Below are positions 1-11,500 of a stretch of 64,000 bases of DNA, one piece after another. A model generated the notes under the pieces. The model saw nothing but the letters and a program-made list of their open reading frames with translations. It had not been told where the DNA came from and ran no database searches. The stretch is from Corythucha ciliata (Eukaryota; Arthropoda; Insecta; Hemiptera; Tingidae), in assembly GCA_038030265.1 (NCBI GenBank), contig CM075942.1, positions 50,806,751-50,870,750 of the forward strand, in the 5' to 3' direction. Position numbers and translations under genes: made by a program. Position 1 is the stretch's first letter. Each line of letters starts with the position of its first letter.

Positions 1-480
1 TAGCCTTGAATGTGATAGTAATTGAGATCACAGTGTGCATGTAAAGTAGAAAGTTATTTTCAATGTTTTTGTGCAGTTCCCCTGGAATTTTATTGGCATA
101 AAACAGGTAGTTGATATCGAACTCGTCCCTTTTTATATCTTAGGCGATAAATCACAATGTTTCCGCATAGCGGTACAAAAGACAATGAAAAAAAAAAAAT
201 ACAAGCAGCATTCTTGGATTGTCGGGAAATAGCAAAAATGATTCGAATAAACAAAACAAACACTATAGCTATTTGAGGACTGGCATTCCTGCATAATGAA
301 CCCTAAAATAAAACGAACAGAACTTGGCAAAATCGTGATTGAAACTGCCTGACTATACCATTGTGTCTCCGACCACTCGCTGTGGTTAGGTCCCAACAAA
401 TTTCGTAGTTTTATAACGGACGGGAAGGTATTGTGCGGACACTCAAGCAAGCATAAGACGCGATGGAGAAGTGGGACCTC
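1..480. other. gene-free stretch, nothing recognised
   Basis: AT-rich unique-looking sequence with stop codons in all frames at short intervals. The only long open frame here (minus, 133-450) ends in a run of phenylalanines translated from a poly-A tract near 185-198 and has no recognisable domain, so I do not call a gene. Confidence 0.5.
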
Positions 481-985
481 GTAGAACTGTCATGGGCGTA
501 GTTAAAAGGGGGGGGGGACTGCCCAAAACATTCAACCAATACTGGACATTTCACCTTTAAAAAAAAAATTATGAGTACCCGTGAAATTGGCTTGGCTTTT
601 TTAGGATACCCCCCCCCCCCACAAAATTGTTTTTTGACAGAACCGCCAAGTTTGGTCTTAGATTAAATTAGCCAAACTGCCGATTTATGTGAGCGAGCTG
701 AAACGCTAAAGTATGGTTCTGTAAGTGTCAAATCTGTGAAATATTGTAACTTTGCAAGTGCCTAACAAGTGTAATTGCTATTTTGAATAGTGAAACGGGA
801 TGGGTCAATCACGCGGAATTTTCTTCTTAGGGAGTAAACGCGGTGTAATTGGATATTTACGTGAGTAAACCCCGTGAAATTGGGTTCTGTGTGCAATAAT
901 AAAATTCTGATCTCGAAAGAGCCCTGAACCTGTGGAATTGATTTCTTAAAGTGCCACGCGAAATTCGGGTTAAAACAAGGGGTGA
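481..985. repeat. degenerate short-word repeat, 'cgtgaaattgg' type
   Basis: The segment repeats a loose 35-45 bp phrase built around 'c(g/c)(t/c)gtgaaattgg' followed by a T-rich word and 'agtgagtaaa' (copies near 570, 735, 815, 850, 870, 935 and 958). The same phrase recurs at 38644-39020 and 55000-55318. Copies are too diverged to define a strict period. Poly-G (513-522) and poly-C (610-620) runs interrupt it. No coding potential is seen. Confidence 0.5.
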
Positions 986-1141
986 AATGTTCTGATTTAA
1001 GGCATCGAAACAACTCACGCCATAATCAAGTCAATTTAATTCAGTCAAATAGTCAATTTCGGAAAACGGAAATAGTCAAAGCCTTCAGAAGAAAACCGCA
1101 TATTGGTCCAACGGACCAAATAAGAGCTAACATTCGAATAT

Positions 1142-1238
1142 ATGCAAAAGGTCGTAGCTGTAGGAGCCTACGTTGTCGAGGGAACGTTGACGAGGGAAGA
1201 CTGACAATATAGGCTCCTACGGCTACGACCTTTTGCAT
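1142..1238. repeat. small hairpin MITE
   Basis: Two arms of about 29 bp (1142-1171 and 1210-1238) are inverted copies of each other with one or two mismatches; the outer word is ATGCAAAAGGTCGTAGC. A roughly 38-bp loop separates them. A related word, 'gtagccgtagaagcctac', occurs once more near 11448. No clear target-site duplication was identified. Confidence 0.65.
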
Positions 1239-1430
1239 TTACAGGGTGATTCAGGAGCAGATGCATACATATGCTGAAGTATGTTGTAGTACTAAGTATT
1301 TGCGACTAAAATCACCCTATGAGCACAGGGTCGCAAATGCTTTCCTTCTGAGATACTTGTACAATGAGGAAGTTTCACATTTTCCAAAAACATTTTCTTC
1401 GATGAGCCATATCAATCCTTTCATGAAATA

Positions 1431-2605
1431 GTACAGTCACCGACCTGAAAAACCTGTGTTTTTTAGTACAAATTGCATCATAACTCGGACAATATTGGTG
1501 CTAGCGACCTGGATGTGGTCTCATTCGACTCAGCGTTAGCAAATATGTCGGGAACCATCTTAAATTCAAGTCAATTCTAAAAACTCAAATGTAAGGAATT
1601 TTCCAAACTTTCCTCCACTCCGCAATCATGGTTTCCCCCCCCCCTCCCACAACTCGGCACTCATCGGATCTCGTATTCTAGTATAATGAGGGATTTTTGA
1701 GCCAAGTTTCAGAGGTGGACCTAGTTTTGCCCTCTAGAAATCATTTCTTGACTGTAGTAAAAATAAATAGGTAAATAAATAAATGGTTGGTGATATACGC
1801 AGGTACTGCACCTACGCGTAAAACGCTATATGCAGGTCTGGTACCTACATATGCGCTATCTGCAGGTATTGTACCTACGCGTTGCAGGTAAAGTCCTACA
1901 TGTAACACGCTATCTGCAGGTACTGTAACTATACGTAAAACGCTATTTGCAAGTACGGCACGCGTAAAACACTATTTGCAGGGGCGTAAAATGCTGGTTA
2001 GTCGGAGAAAGAACATCAGGGAACGTAACTTCTAATCGTAGACCATATCGCCACACCTTCTGGAAGAAAGGTCAAAAAAATAGCAAGGAAGAAAGTGGTG
2101 GATGGTGAGCTCGTGGTACCACCGCACTAAAGGGCCCATGTCCCATGGCCCATGGGAGGACAGGGACTTCATTGAGCGATAAAAGAGAAAACATGTTAAG
2201 ACGTAGGCCCTGCTGCTAGTCCAAGCAGTTGAAGCAATAATGCAGAGTTAAGACTTCTGTGACAAAAAACAGGCTACCTTCAAATAATACCTAAATAAAA
2301 TTCAGAGCACCACTAACGGTTTACAACGCGGCACAATGGGTTACAATAAATAAGGCTCTATGACTATAGGGATGTTTGTAACAGAAGGGGAAGAGCAGGG
2401 AAGGCGGTTAATTTACCGCCTCTCCTCAACCTGATTAATTATTTTATATAACATGTAGGTATAATTATACTAGTATGTTGTATACACTAGAGGTCGTCGG
2501 ACAGCTTGACTTATTGGGAAGCGTAGCATTTTCTGCCAAGATACTGAATCTTCAAGTAACGTTTTACGCTTAGGTATTGTACCTGCATATATAGTCACTT
2601 CGTAA
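1431..2605. repeat. insertion inside MITE copy 1, with a 35-bp tandem repeat
   Basis: This block is absent from the intact MITE copies at 3928-4433 and 38137-38643, so it is an insertion or replacement. From about 1795 to 2000 a unit of about 35 bp is repeated five to six times; its words are 'cgcgtaaaacgctat', 'ctgcaggtactgtacct'. A stray half unit reappears near 2570. The rest (1431-1790 and 2000-2560) shows no gene. Confidence 0.55.
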
Positions 2606-2797
2606 ATAAATAAAAATCAAAACCCTTCAGAAATGTTTTTTATTTATTAACAAAAGTTCGCATATTTGAAATCCCGCCCAATCGAACATTTTCCGCAACT
2701 CCCCTGTATTCTCTGTCCTTTTCGTGCCTCTAAATAGCTCATCTGTTTATCCTCCATTATTTTATTTTTGGAGAGCTCTAGTAGAAAATAAGGCAAA

Positions 2798-2944
2798 AGG
2801 TCTTTTTGAGCGACCCTCCAAACCTCCAAAAGTTACAAATTTTGCAGGTTGTGTAGCTTATAAACCAATTAAACACATGTTGCTATGCAAACAACCTTCA
2901 AATTTGTAACTTTTGTAGCTTCTGTAGGTCGCCCGAAAAGACCT
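2798..2944. mobile_element. 147-bp MITE nested in MITE copy 1
   Basis: Long inverted ends of about 45 bp face each other: left AGGTCTTTTTGAGCGACC, right end the inverse of AGGTCTTTTCGGGCGACC, both continuing into 'aaaagttacaaattt'. Comparison with the empty site in the copy at 38 kb ('ggcaaagaaac') shows that 'aaa' is present on both sides of the insertion, which indicates a 3-bp target duplication. It encodes nothing. Confidence 0.75.
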
Positions 2945-3117
2945 AAAGAAACACAACAAACCTCTCCTCGACAGTCGACAGCAAATCGTGTTTACTAAGT
3001 ATTATTATACGAACGGGGCTATTTTACAACGGATCCCGATTCATACTCTATTTTAGTGTAAATAAACCTTGAAAAATAGATTTATGAATAAGTTCTGACC
3101 CATGAAACTTCCTCATT

Positions 3118-3927
3118 CAGCGACGATTTCTGCCTTTACAATGCTTTCCAGTATGATCCCAATATCAGAAAAACATGTCCGTTTTGTGAGATTTGCAGTT
3201 ATACCTTCTCAAAATTGAAGTTGGTTCAATTTTGAGAGGGATATCACACATACAAACCTAAAAAACAAGTGTAAACGTGCAAAATCAGCAAGTTAGTCCC
3301 AGTAAAAAAAGTTTCTTTATGTGCCTTAAACGTACTATTGTGCCTTACGAAAGATAATTATTTCTTGAGATTCAGTCCGATAATATCACTTTAACGCAAA
3401 AAATTACAAATCAGCCCCCACCATCTTTTTCCGAACCGAAAATAGTGAGTGGGGGTAGGGGGGGGGGTGATTCGTTGTATGTACGACGGGCCTACACATT
3501 CATGTAGGCTTGTTTTTCTAGTGCATGAGCTCCGTGTAGGCAAGATCCCGCATGACGCACCGAGGCGGAGCTCAAGCACTAGAAAGGAAAAACAAGTTTT
3601 CCAGTTTTTTGTTTGTGGTGGCGCTCACTGACTGACTGACGTTAGTGACGTTGCCAGTGCCCCCGACATTGCGTGAAGCGCCGCCACCCAAGCGACAACC
3701 CTGAAGTCCGAGGAAAAGCCTCGACCACTGCGGACAGCCTCAATAAGCCGCTCTGAAAGCAGAACAAGAACGAACGACAGGGCAAAACTCCGGTCATATC
3801 CGGCCTCTTGGAGAAGCGCCTCACAACTGTGTTTTGTCCGAAGCCGGCTGCACGCTGGCCTGGTGGACGGGGATCACTTTGAAAAAATGGCCCAAAATCG
3901 ACAACTTGTGCGATTGTCAAAAATTAA
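3118..3927. other. gene-free stretch with a GC-rich block and a hairpin
   Basis: From about 3440 the composition changes to GC-rich. A hairpin at about 3514-3585 has arms with the word TCTAGTGC..GAGCTCCG and its inverse. The plus and minus open frames here (for example minus 3642-3920) are short, proline/arginine-rich and match nothing I recognise. I read the block as an unidentified repeat and not as a gene. Confidence 0.4.
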
Positions 3928-4433
3928 AATGAGGAAGTTTCATGGGTCAGAACATATTCATAAATTTACTTTTTAAGGTTTATTTATGCTAAAATAGAGC
4001 ATAAATCGTGATCCGTTCGTAAAATAATCCCACAGTTAATAAATTCGCGATTTTTGAAGTTTTAGGTCATTTCAAACACGCCAGCTAGCATGTTTACGTC
4101 ATAGGCGCTTTCCGAAAAAAAGTCACCTGTAATGTAGCTGTCGAAGAGCGGTTTGTTGTGTTTCTTTGCCTTATTTTTTACTAGAGCTCTCCAATAATAA
4201 AATAGTGGAGGATAAACAGATGAGCTATAGAGGCATGAAAAGGACAGAGAATACAACGACGATTACGTTGCGGAAAATGTTCGTTTTGGCGGGATTTCAA
4301 ATATGCCAACTTTTGTTGAGAAATAAAAAATATTTCCGAAGGGTTTAACATTTTTATTTATGTGGAAGGATTGATGTGGCTAATCGAAAACAAATATTTT
4401 TGGAAAATGTGAAACTTCCTCATTGGATAACAC
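3928..4433 (-). mobile_element. MITE copy 2 (TIR AATGAGGAAGTTTCA)
   Basis: A 506-bp uninterrupted copy in the opposite orientation to copies 1 and 3. It starts with AATGAGGAAGTTTCATGG and ends with the inverse of AATGAGGAAGTTTCACAT. The interior carries the shared landmarks 'tgctagctggcgtgtttgaa' (as its complement) and 'ctcatctgtttatcctcc' (as its complement). No coding frame longer than 65 codons is present. Confidence 0.85.
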
Positions 4434-5429
4434 TGCGTATCTTGGGCAGTTATTGAAAGAGGTTCTCCTCTGTGAGACGCCGCACGTTTTCACGGGCCCT
4501 GAGATTCAAGGAGGAAGAGGCTTGACGCATTCTGACCTCGTTGGGCCGCTCGAAGGCTTCGTAAAATCGCTGATATTTTTTTCTTCTTCTTGAATGCACT
4601 TCGTGGATCTCAACTCACATTTTAGTGAATGCACATCTCATCAGATTTGAAGAGCACACTAGGTTAATTCACGAAAAATATCAGCAACTTTATGAGGACA
4701 GGTTGAAACGAAAGTTTGTTTCACTGACTAAGGCCCGCTTTATTAATCGTCGATTAAAGATCTGACTAAAATCTTCATCTGTTTCATGATCAAATATTTC
4801 GTCACAGTTCGCAGGTGATTTGTCCAAATCAGTTCTTTAAATTTCTTAATCGACAATTGATAAAGCGGGCCTAAATAGGTTAATTTCAAACTGTTAATTA
4901 TTTTTTCTCAAGAAGCGACGATCGGTGACAGCCGAAGCGATTGAGTAGGAGGGACGTGGGGCGGTCGCCAGGTTTATGGTGAGTTTATGGTCCGTAATAA
5001 TATATATATATTTATCAATTTTGGTTGACAATATCGATGATGAGATTTTTACAAACTAAATAACCAAATCCTCTATACGGCTAGAATAAAAAAAAGCTTT
5101 AAAAAGAAAACAATTCTTTCACAGGTACGTCATCCTAAATTATTACGATATTTACAGTTTATTTACAATTATTCTTCTGTTATTGTTATCTGTGAGTTAT
5201 TGTTACTAGGTACACTAATGAAAAAGATCACATTTTAAACAATTTTAGGTATTTCCGTCAAGGCATAGCCTACTCCTCCGACCTACAAATTGGGAGGCGA
5301 GTCATTTTTTTTTTTTTTTTTTAGTGACGCGATCCCGAAAGGGTCGCGTTGCACTTATGAGTAGGTGAGCGACTAGAGTAGGAACCCGATTTTTCCACCT
5401 TTTTTTTGTTTTCGTTTGTTGTGTTTTGA
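4434..5429. other. region downstream of SLC36-A, including its probable 3' UTR
   Basis: Read on the minus strand, this follows the SLC36-A stop at 5430. A run of 18 T on plus (5307-5324) and TTTATT on plus at 5158-5163 (AATAAA on minus) are possible 3'-end signals; the second is 270 bp past the stop. No other gene is seen. A Harbinger-like MITE lies at 4732-4871. Confidence 0.4.
4732..4871. mobile_element. PIF/Harbinger-like MITE, TAA duplication
   Basis: A 140-bp element with inverted ends GGCCCGCTTTATTAATCGTC / inverse of GGCCCGCTTTATCAATTGTC. It is flanked on both sides by TAA (4729-4731 and 4872-4874). A 3-bp TWA duplication and ends starting with GG are characteristic of PIF/Harbinger (Tourist-type) MITEs; the assignment is by that rule and not by homology. 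Confidence 0.75.
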
Positions 5430-8400
5430 TTAGAAAAACTTTTCCGCGATGGATTGAACACTCGTGTAGGTGCCGATGACGAAACCGAGTGCAGCGATCA
5501 ACATGATGCAGAGATTCTTCAGGAAGAACAATACGAATCGAAAACCATTGTAGTCGTACCAGTGGGTGAAGAGTTGAATAACGGCTGGGAATGATATGCC
5601 CATGGTCGAGAGACAAACGGCTCCGATGAGTGCGATAAAGAGCTCAAGGTCGGGTATGGCGACGGCAAAGGCGACTGATGGTGATGGAATTGTGGTTAGA
5701 CGGGCGTTACTGGGGAATAAATTTAGGGCTTACTTGTTATCAAAACTAGAATGGTCCTTAGAATGTACTCGACGAATGTTTTCAAGCTCGGTTTGACTTT
5801 GGGTTCGATGTACTCCCGCCAGCTGATGTCAATAGCAACGTAACACGCCAGGGCGTGAGTGATAAAAATAGCGAATGCCAACATTAGTCTTGCCGCTTGT
5901 GCCAAGCTATACGAATCAATTTTTATTAATCATCCACAGTCCCCGCGGACTTTTATTTCACTCAAATAAACGCTTACATGTCACCGGAGGGTAGAGAGAG
6001 CGTGATGCTCCCCTTTATGTCACTTCCGTACTTCAAGTAACCGAAAAATCCCACAAAAGTGTACAGCAGTGCGATGGGAACCATCGCGCAGTTGAGCACC
6101 CCGAAAATGCTGCCAAATTTCCTCGGCGTTTGCATTTCGTTTTCCAAGGGCATAACCTTTAAAAAACAAGTCCCAAATCAAGACAAACCGCTCTTGTGGT
6201 CGGGGTCGGGGGCAAATCGAACTTACAACGCCAATGGCTTCCATTGCGAAGAGAACGGTTCCAAAAAAAAGAGGCATGCTCTTGAACGGTGCCACAGCCG
6301 TACGACTGCTGAGTGGATGCATGTCATCGAACATGTAGTAGAAAATAATAGCGAAACTGACGACAGTGACAGCGTTTGCTATACTGGACAACGGCGCCAA
6401 ATATTTCAAATTCCGTACCCAATTAATTAGTACGAGGGGTAGAAGAATGAAGACCATGTACATACGAAGGTGTATAACGTTGTTTGGGTAATAATAGTCA
6501 ACAACCTGTTGAAAGTTTATTATTATTATTCATGAATTTGCTCTAAAGTAATTCGTAGAACTTACGTCCTTAATATTCGACGAAACGAATACGACGTAAA
6601 TGCAGCACGATCCCATTTGATAAAGCATCAAGAACGTGTTACAAACAGGCCTAAATAGAAAGAAATCAGCCAAAATAAAGGTGAAATAATCAATTTTGCA
6701 TTCCTTAGTAACTCACGTGGACAAGAACGCGTATTTCCTCAAGCATTTCGGCCCTTCCTCCATGGCCGCGTGCGCAGTCGCGGGGTAGGTCATGCTTGGC
6801 TGCTTCTTTCTTTTACACAGCTCATACTCGGCGTTAATCTAATAAATAAATGAAAGTATTTCTTTAAAAAATCATAATTTTAAAACAAAATAGGCGAGAA
6901 AAGCTATTTACCAAGATATGTATACAGTATGTACACAAAAACCCTATAACTATTGTTCCAATGGTTCCTACAGCGTAGCCCGCATTGTGAAACGCGTCAG
7001 GCATGGCGAGAATCCCAGTTCCCAGGCTCGCTTTGAGCATGTGTATCAGCGTCTCAAAAAACCTGAAGATTAACGGAACGCGGTAAATACTAAACACGCA
7101 TAAAAGGTAGTTAGACGCTTGAAATATTACGATGTCGGATGTTTCACGTCGCGATGATCGTACGGTTCGTAGACTTTTTCGTCGAACTTTTGAATTTTAC
7201 TCACGCTGGATGAGGGTGACGTGGCGTAGACAGATTTGAGCTCAAGGTCGGGATAACTATAAACGAAAAAAAAAAGAAGTAACAATTTAGAATATGAGGA
7301 ACGTCAAACAACACAAAAGTAATCATGTCACAAACGTCCGCCAATGTATCGTTCGGATTAGTATCAATAGGAAATTGGTAGCCTTTTAATTGTTTATTGC
7401 AGTAATAAATTCATTTCCGTTGTTGAGAAAAATTACGTGTTACATAACGGAAAACGCCGTTGATAGGAATTAAAGTCCTCTTAAATTTTTGATATTGAAA
7501 AATCCGCACTAATCATGCAGTTTTATCGTAAAATACGAGTGTTTGTGTTATTTGAAGATGGTTTATTGGACTATTTTTTCTCGAAGCTTCTAATTATTCA
7601 TAACAGCTGTAGATAAGACAAGCCGTGTTTTACGGGTGCCTGGAACCAAGAGAATAGCCTGAATCTCACCTGGGGGGCACTGGTCTCATAGAGAATTGAA
7701 CCAAATTGCGTTTTTTTGCGCCTGATGTGCTTCAGCGTAACCCCCCCCCCCCCGACGATTCTTTTTCATTTATGACAAACAATATTTTCAACGTAACAGT
7801 TTCTCGGCCGTTCGGCAATGGATTTCACACTCAAAGATGGATTTGCTCACGTGGAATACGTTTAAGGCCTCGCCACACCGAACGCGAACTGCCGCGCGGA
7901 CTGGTCCGCACGCGGAAAAACTATGGTAACGGGGTATACCTCACCCACGTTGTCATGGTTTTCTAGCGAGCGGACCAGTCCGCGCGGCAGTTCGCGTTTG
8001 GTGTGGCGAGGCCTTTATTGGTTGCTGTGAAGGGAAAGTATCCTCTACACGACGAGCACTTACATAGTTGCTCCCTACGAGCCAGAAATTGGCACACTGG
8101 CACGCCAAGTGTTTTCTGACAGCATTGGTTAGAAATTCGTGTGTCACAAAATGCTCAAATCAGAGCATTTCGAGTGCCCCAGCAGTGGTCGCAGCAAATA
8201 CACACATGTAGAGCCACGACGCATATGTGATCCTCACCGCGGTCGCTCTGTACTCAAGAAAATCGACCAAAACCAACGATAACGTGAAACGCTCAATTTC
8301 GGTCACTTTAAGGGGTATACTGACAGCCCTGCTTTTTGTCACTTTGAAGTGCATTGGTGACCCTTCAGTTGCGTTTTTTCGGAATCCGGTTGTGTTTCTC

Positions 8401-8525
8401 AGCTCAGCATAGCTTGACTGTCTCATAAACCGCGTCCGGCTCAAATCGAAACACTTTGAAAAAATGACCCTACAAACCTATTTTTGGAGACGAGCCGTCG
8501 AAGTAAATTTCCCTGTGATTCAGGT

Positions 8526-8560
<35 letters not shown>

Positions 8561-11500
8561 TTTTGCGGGAGCCGCTTTGGGCTATTTCAGCCCCACAGGC
8601 GAGTTTTGGGCCGAGCCCGTTGGATTTGTCAACCGAGCATTGTTCGAGGGTCTCAAAAACTACGTGATGAAGACTTTTGCAAAAATGGTAAATGTTTAAA
8701 ATTGAACTAAATTGCGTTTTTTTTTTTTTGCGTCTGACGTGCTTCAGCGTAAACCCCCCGACGATTCTTTTTCGTTTATGACAAACAATTTTCAACGTAA
8801 CAGTTTCTCGGCCGTTCGCCAATGGATTTCACACTCAAAGAAAGCCAACGATAATGCGTACAAAGAGTTTTCACTTTTTTGTTTTCCTTTAACAGTTTAA
8901 AGATTGGGAATTTCTAACAATAAAACTTAAATTGAAACCAAGATCGACAAAGCAAGAGCATGAGCCGTGAAAAAGTAATCTTTTTTGAAATTGGCGTTGA
9001 GAAACATCCCCTCCTCACCCACAGAGTCATAATTATTATTATTATTATTATTTTTAGTGGAAAGTTTTCATTATGAGGCACATGTCATGTCCCCCTGGGA
9101 CTCAACGTTTAACAAGAAATGATAGTCTATTGAATTATTAATAAGCTTCGTTTTTACTTTAAAACGGGATATGTAGGGGATTACGTTCTAGTTTTTTCTT
9201 CTTTTGCGGCACACCACACGCACACACCGTAATTAAAAACAATCAATCAGTCAATCAAAAGTCAGAAAGAGGAGAAGGAAGAAAAAGAAGGGGAAAAAAC
9301 TTGCCTTTTTCCATTGACGGTCATCATTGATTTCTCTTTCTCTGGCCTACCAGGCTGGGATAGACTCAATCTATGGCTGGTCACCATAACTGGGTTATCG
9401 TAGCCCATCTGAAAATTACACCCGAAATGGTTAAATTCTAGAGAGAAAAAAACTAAAACAAAAACATAATAAATTATGAGATTCATGCGCTGCGGCGTGG
9501 TGGGAATGGGTGGTGGCGTGGAAGGAAGGGACGTGTCACCAAATAGAACATCCTCCGTTGTGATTAAACGCACCTCACCGCACCTGGACGGGGCGAAAAG
9601 ATCGACGCGTAAGGAAGGGACAGTGGCACGTTCCAGATCACGCTGAGGAAAAGACTCTTTTTACCTCAAGTAGGCGTGTTGCCAAATGAGACCAAAAAAA
9701 ATTTTTTTTTCGTTCAAATGTCTAATATTAGAGGGTGGTGGTTGGTGAGGAAGGGAGTGGGTAAAGACCATGAGAACAATATTGTTTTTTTCTGTTATGA
9801 CGAGTTCATGACGGGCAAGGTGACGCGAGCCCTTGACGGCGTATAAATTCCAAGAACACATGCACCGTACTTTTGAATTGTGTAGAAAGGAATTTTTAAA
9901 GGATAACATGATAAAGTTGTGGGGGAGGGTTGTTTGATGATTTTGCATAATTATTACATAAATTATCACTCATTATTAACCCCGTAGCCTTAAATTAAAA
10001 TTCCATAATAAAGTCTTGAGATTATTTTATCTATAAGGCCACTTACCCCTCGAAGATATCGAGGTGCACAGTATTTTTATTTTTATAAGTTTCGTCTACT
10101 TTTTGATCAAGTTACATTGAAGGGCATTGGGACCAACCAAAATGGAAAACGCACACACGCATCAGGAACGCGAGGTACCATGCTTTGCCATCGGTTGCCA
10201 GCTTGTTTTGCCAGTAACAATTCAGCCCAAAAACAGGCAATGCCCTCCACCGGCGTGAAGGCCGTCTCGACAACTGAAACTTGGAAATTGGCCGAAAAAA
10301 ACTGTACAGAGATGAGTGTAGCCGGATGACATGCTTCTAAAGAAAATGACGCATGGGTACGAAGTAATTGTTTCTGCAGCTATTTCTGGCCTGTATTCGT
10401 GGATAAAAATTGCCAGTTTCTGAGTTCGATATTGTTACGCTCAGGGTGTGGCGTTGGTTTTCAGGCAGATCATAATAGCTTCCCTTTGAAAATGACCATT
10501 GAGGGACTTGTAAAGCGTGTCTGGTTCAAACCCAAAAATTATGGGGGGATTGGGTCAAAACCGTGGACTCGCCCACGTAACCCCATGGCCCCCTATCTAC
10601 AGGGTGTCAAATAACGAGATGCTCAGAGAAAAACCTGAGTTTGGCCATCATTTGGGACCAAAATGCATAGGTGACATTTTTGAAAATTCCTTTTAGTTTT
10701 CCCAGAATCGTCCATTTTACGTTATTTTGGCTTGTTGATTCTTTTTTTCGAAATGTGCATGTTGCAAGACTCGTAATTCTTGCAAACCCAAAACTAAGGA
10801 GTTCGTTGGAAAGAGCACAAAATTTTCTTACAGAATAGTTCATTTAAATCATGATTAAACTACATTTATTTGGCATGACAGAAGCTCAAACGGAAACAAA
10901 CTTAATTTTTCAAAAATTTGGAAAATTCCGGACGTGGTTTTCTAAACTTTCTTAAATTGTCGACTATTATTTTCACCACTGGAAAAACTTCCTAATTTAG
11001 TGAGCTTTTTAATGATCTATTCACTTTTTGATATTCGTCCATTTTGGTAGGAGTAATTAGGCAATATGTCTGAAAAACCTCAGGCAACTCGAGCAAAATG
11101 AGTTATATGAGACAAATTTTTTTCGGGTGTCTTTTCACTGAAATTGGTTTTCAACAGGAACATCGATGTGAAAACGACTAAGGGTCCGTTTATGTAGAAC
11201 CGGTGACCTAAGAGGAGAGCGCCTCTAAGCAAGAAAGTGGCCCTAAAAATTGCACCGGAACTAACATGACAATTTTCTCTGCTACACTCTCCTCGCAGCT
11301 CTCCTCTTTATTCACCGCTCTTACATAAACATACCCTAAAGGGAAATGAAGATAATGTATGTTATCCACACTTTCTTGAGTCAGTAATGAAGAGGAGGGG
11401 CAAGAAGTAAGATTAATGAAATATGTAATTAAGCATGCATAATGCTGTAGCCGTAGAAGCCTACATTGCCCGTCTTCCATCGTTGAGGTTCGTCAAAAAC

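Larger units (their letters stand above)
1363..3117 (+). mobile_element. MITE copy 1 (TIR AATGAGGAAGTTTCA), broken by two insertions
   Basis: The left end at 1363 and right end at 3117 carry the inverted word AATGAGGAAGTTTCA. The body matches the intact 507-bp copy at 38137-38643, but only in blocks: 1363 to about 1430, about 2605-2797, and 2945-3117. The first gap holds about 1.17 kb of foreign DNA with a tandem repeat; the second holds a 147-bp MITE at 2798-2944. The middle of the original (around the word 'cgctctccaacagc' of the intact copy) is diverged or partly lost between 2960 and 3050. No transposase is encoded. The superfamily is not assigned because a target duplication could not be defined. 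Confidence 0.75.
7257..9304 (-). other. SLC36-A intron 2 (GC-AG), transposon-filled
   Basis: The donor on the minus strand reads AAAG|GCAAGT at 9305/9304, the acceptor TTTATAG|TT at 7257/7256. Joining the flanking exons gives one serine codon (AG+T) and keeps the frame, which supports the GC donor. The intron contains a Harbinger-like MITE (7865-8014), a pair of 145-bp direct repeats, a 37-base poly-T run (8524-8560) and an ATT microsatellite near 9029-9050. Confidence 0.75.

Noticed and set aside
3642..3920. 92-codon minus frame in a GC-rich block
   Set aside because: GC-rich DNA lacks stops by chance; the frame has no domain, no splice signals, and is next to a hairpin repeat.
8464..8700. 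Long plus and minus frames through the poly-T run at 8524-8560
   Set aside because: The frames are extended by homopolymer translation (poly-Phe or poly-Lys). Only the part after the run is kept, as a low-confidence segment.
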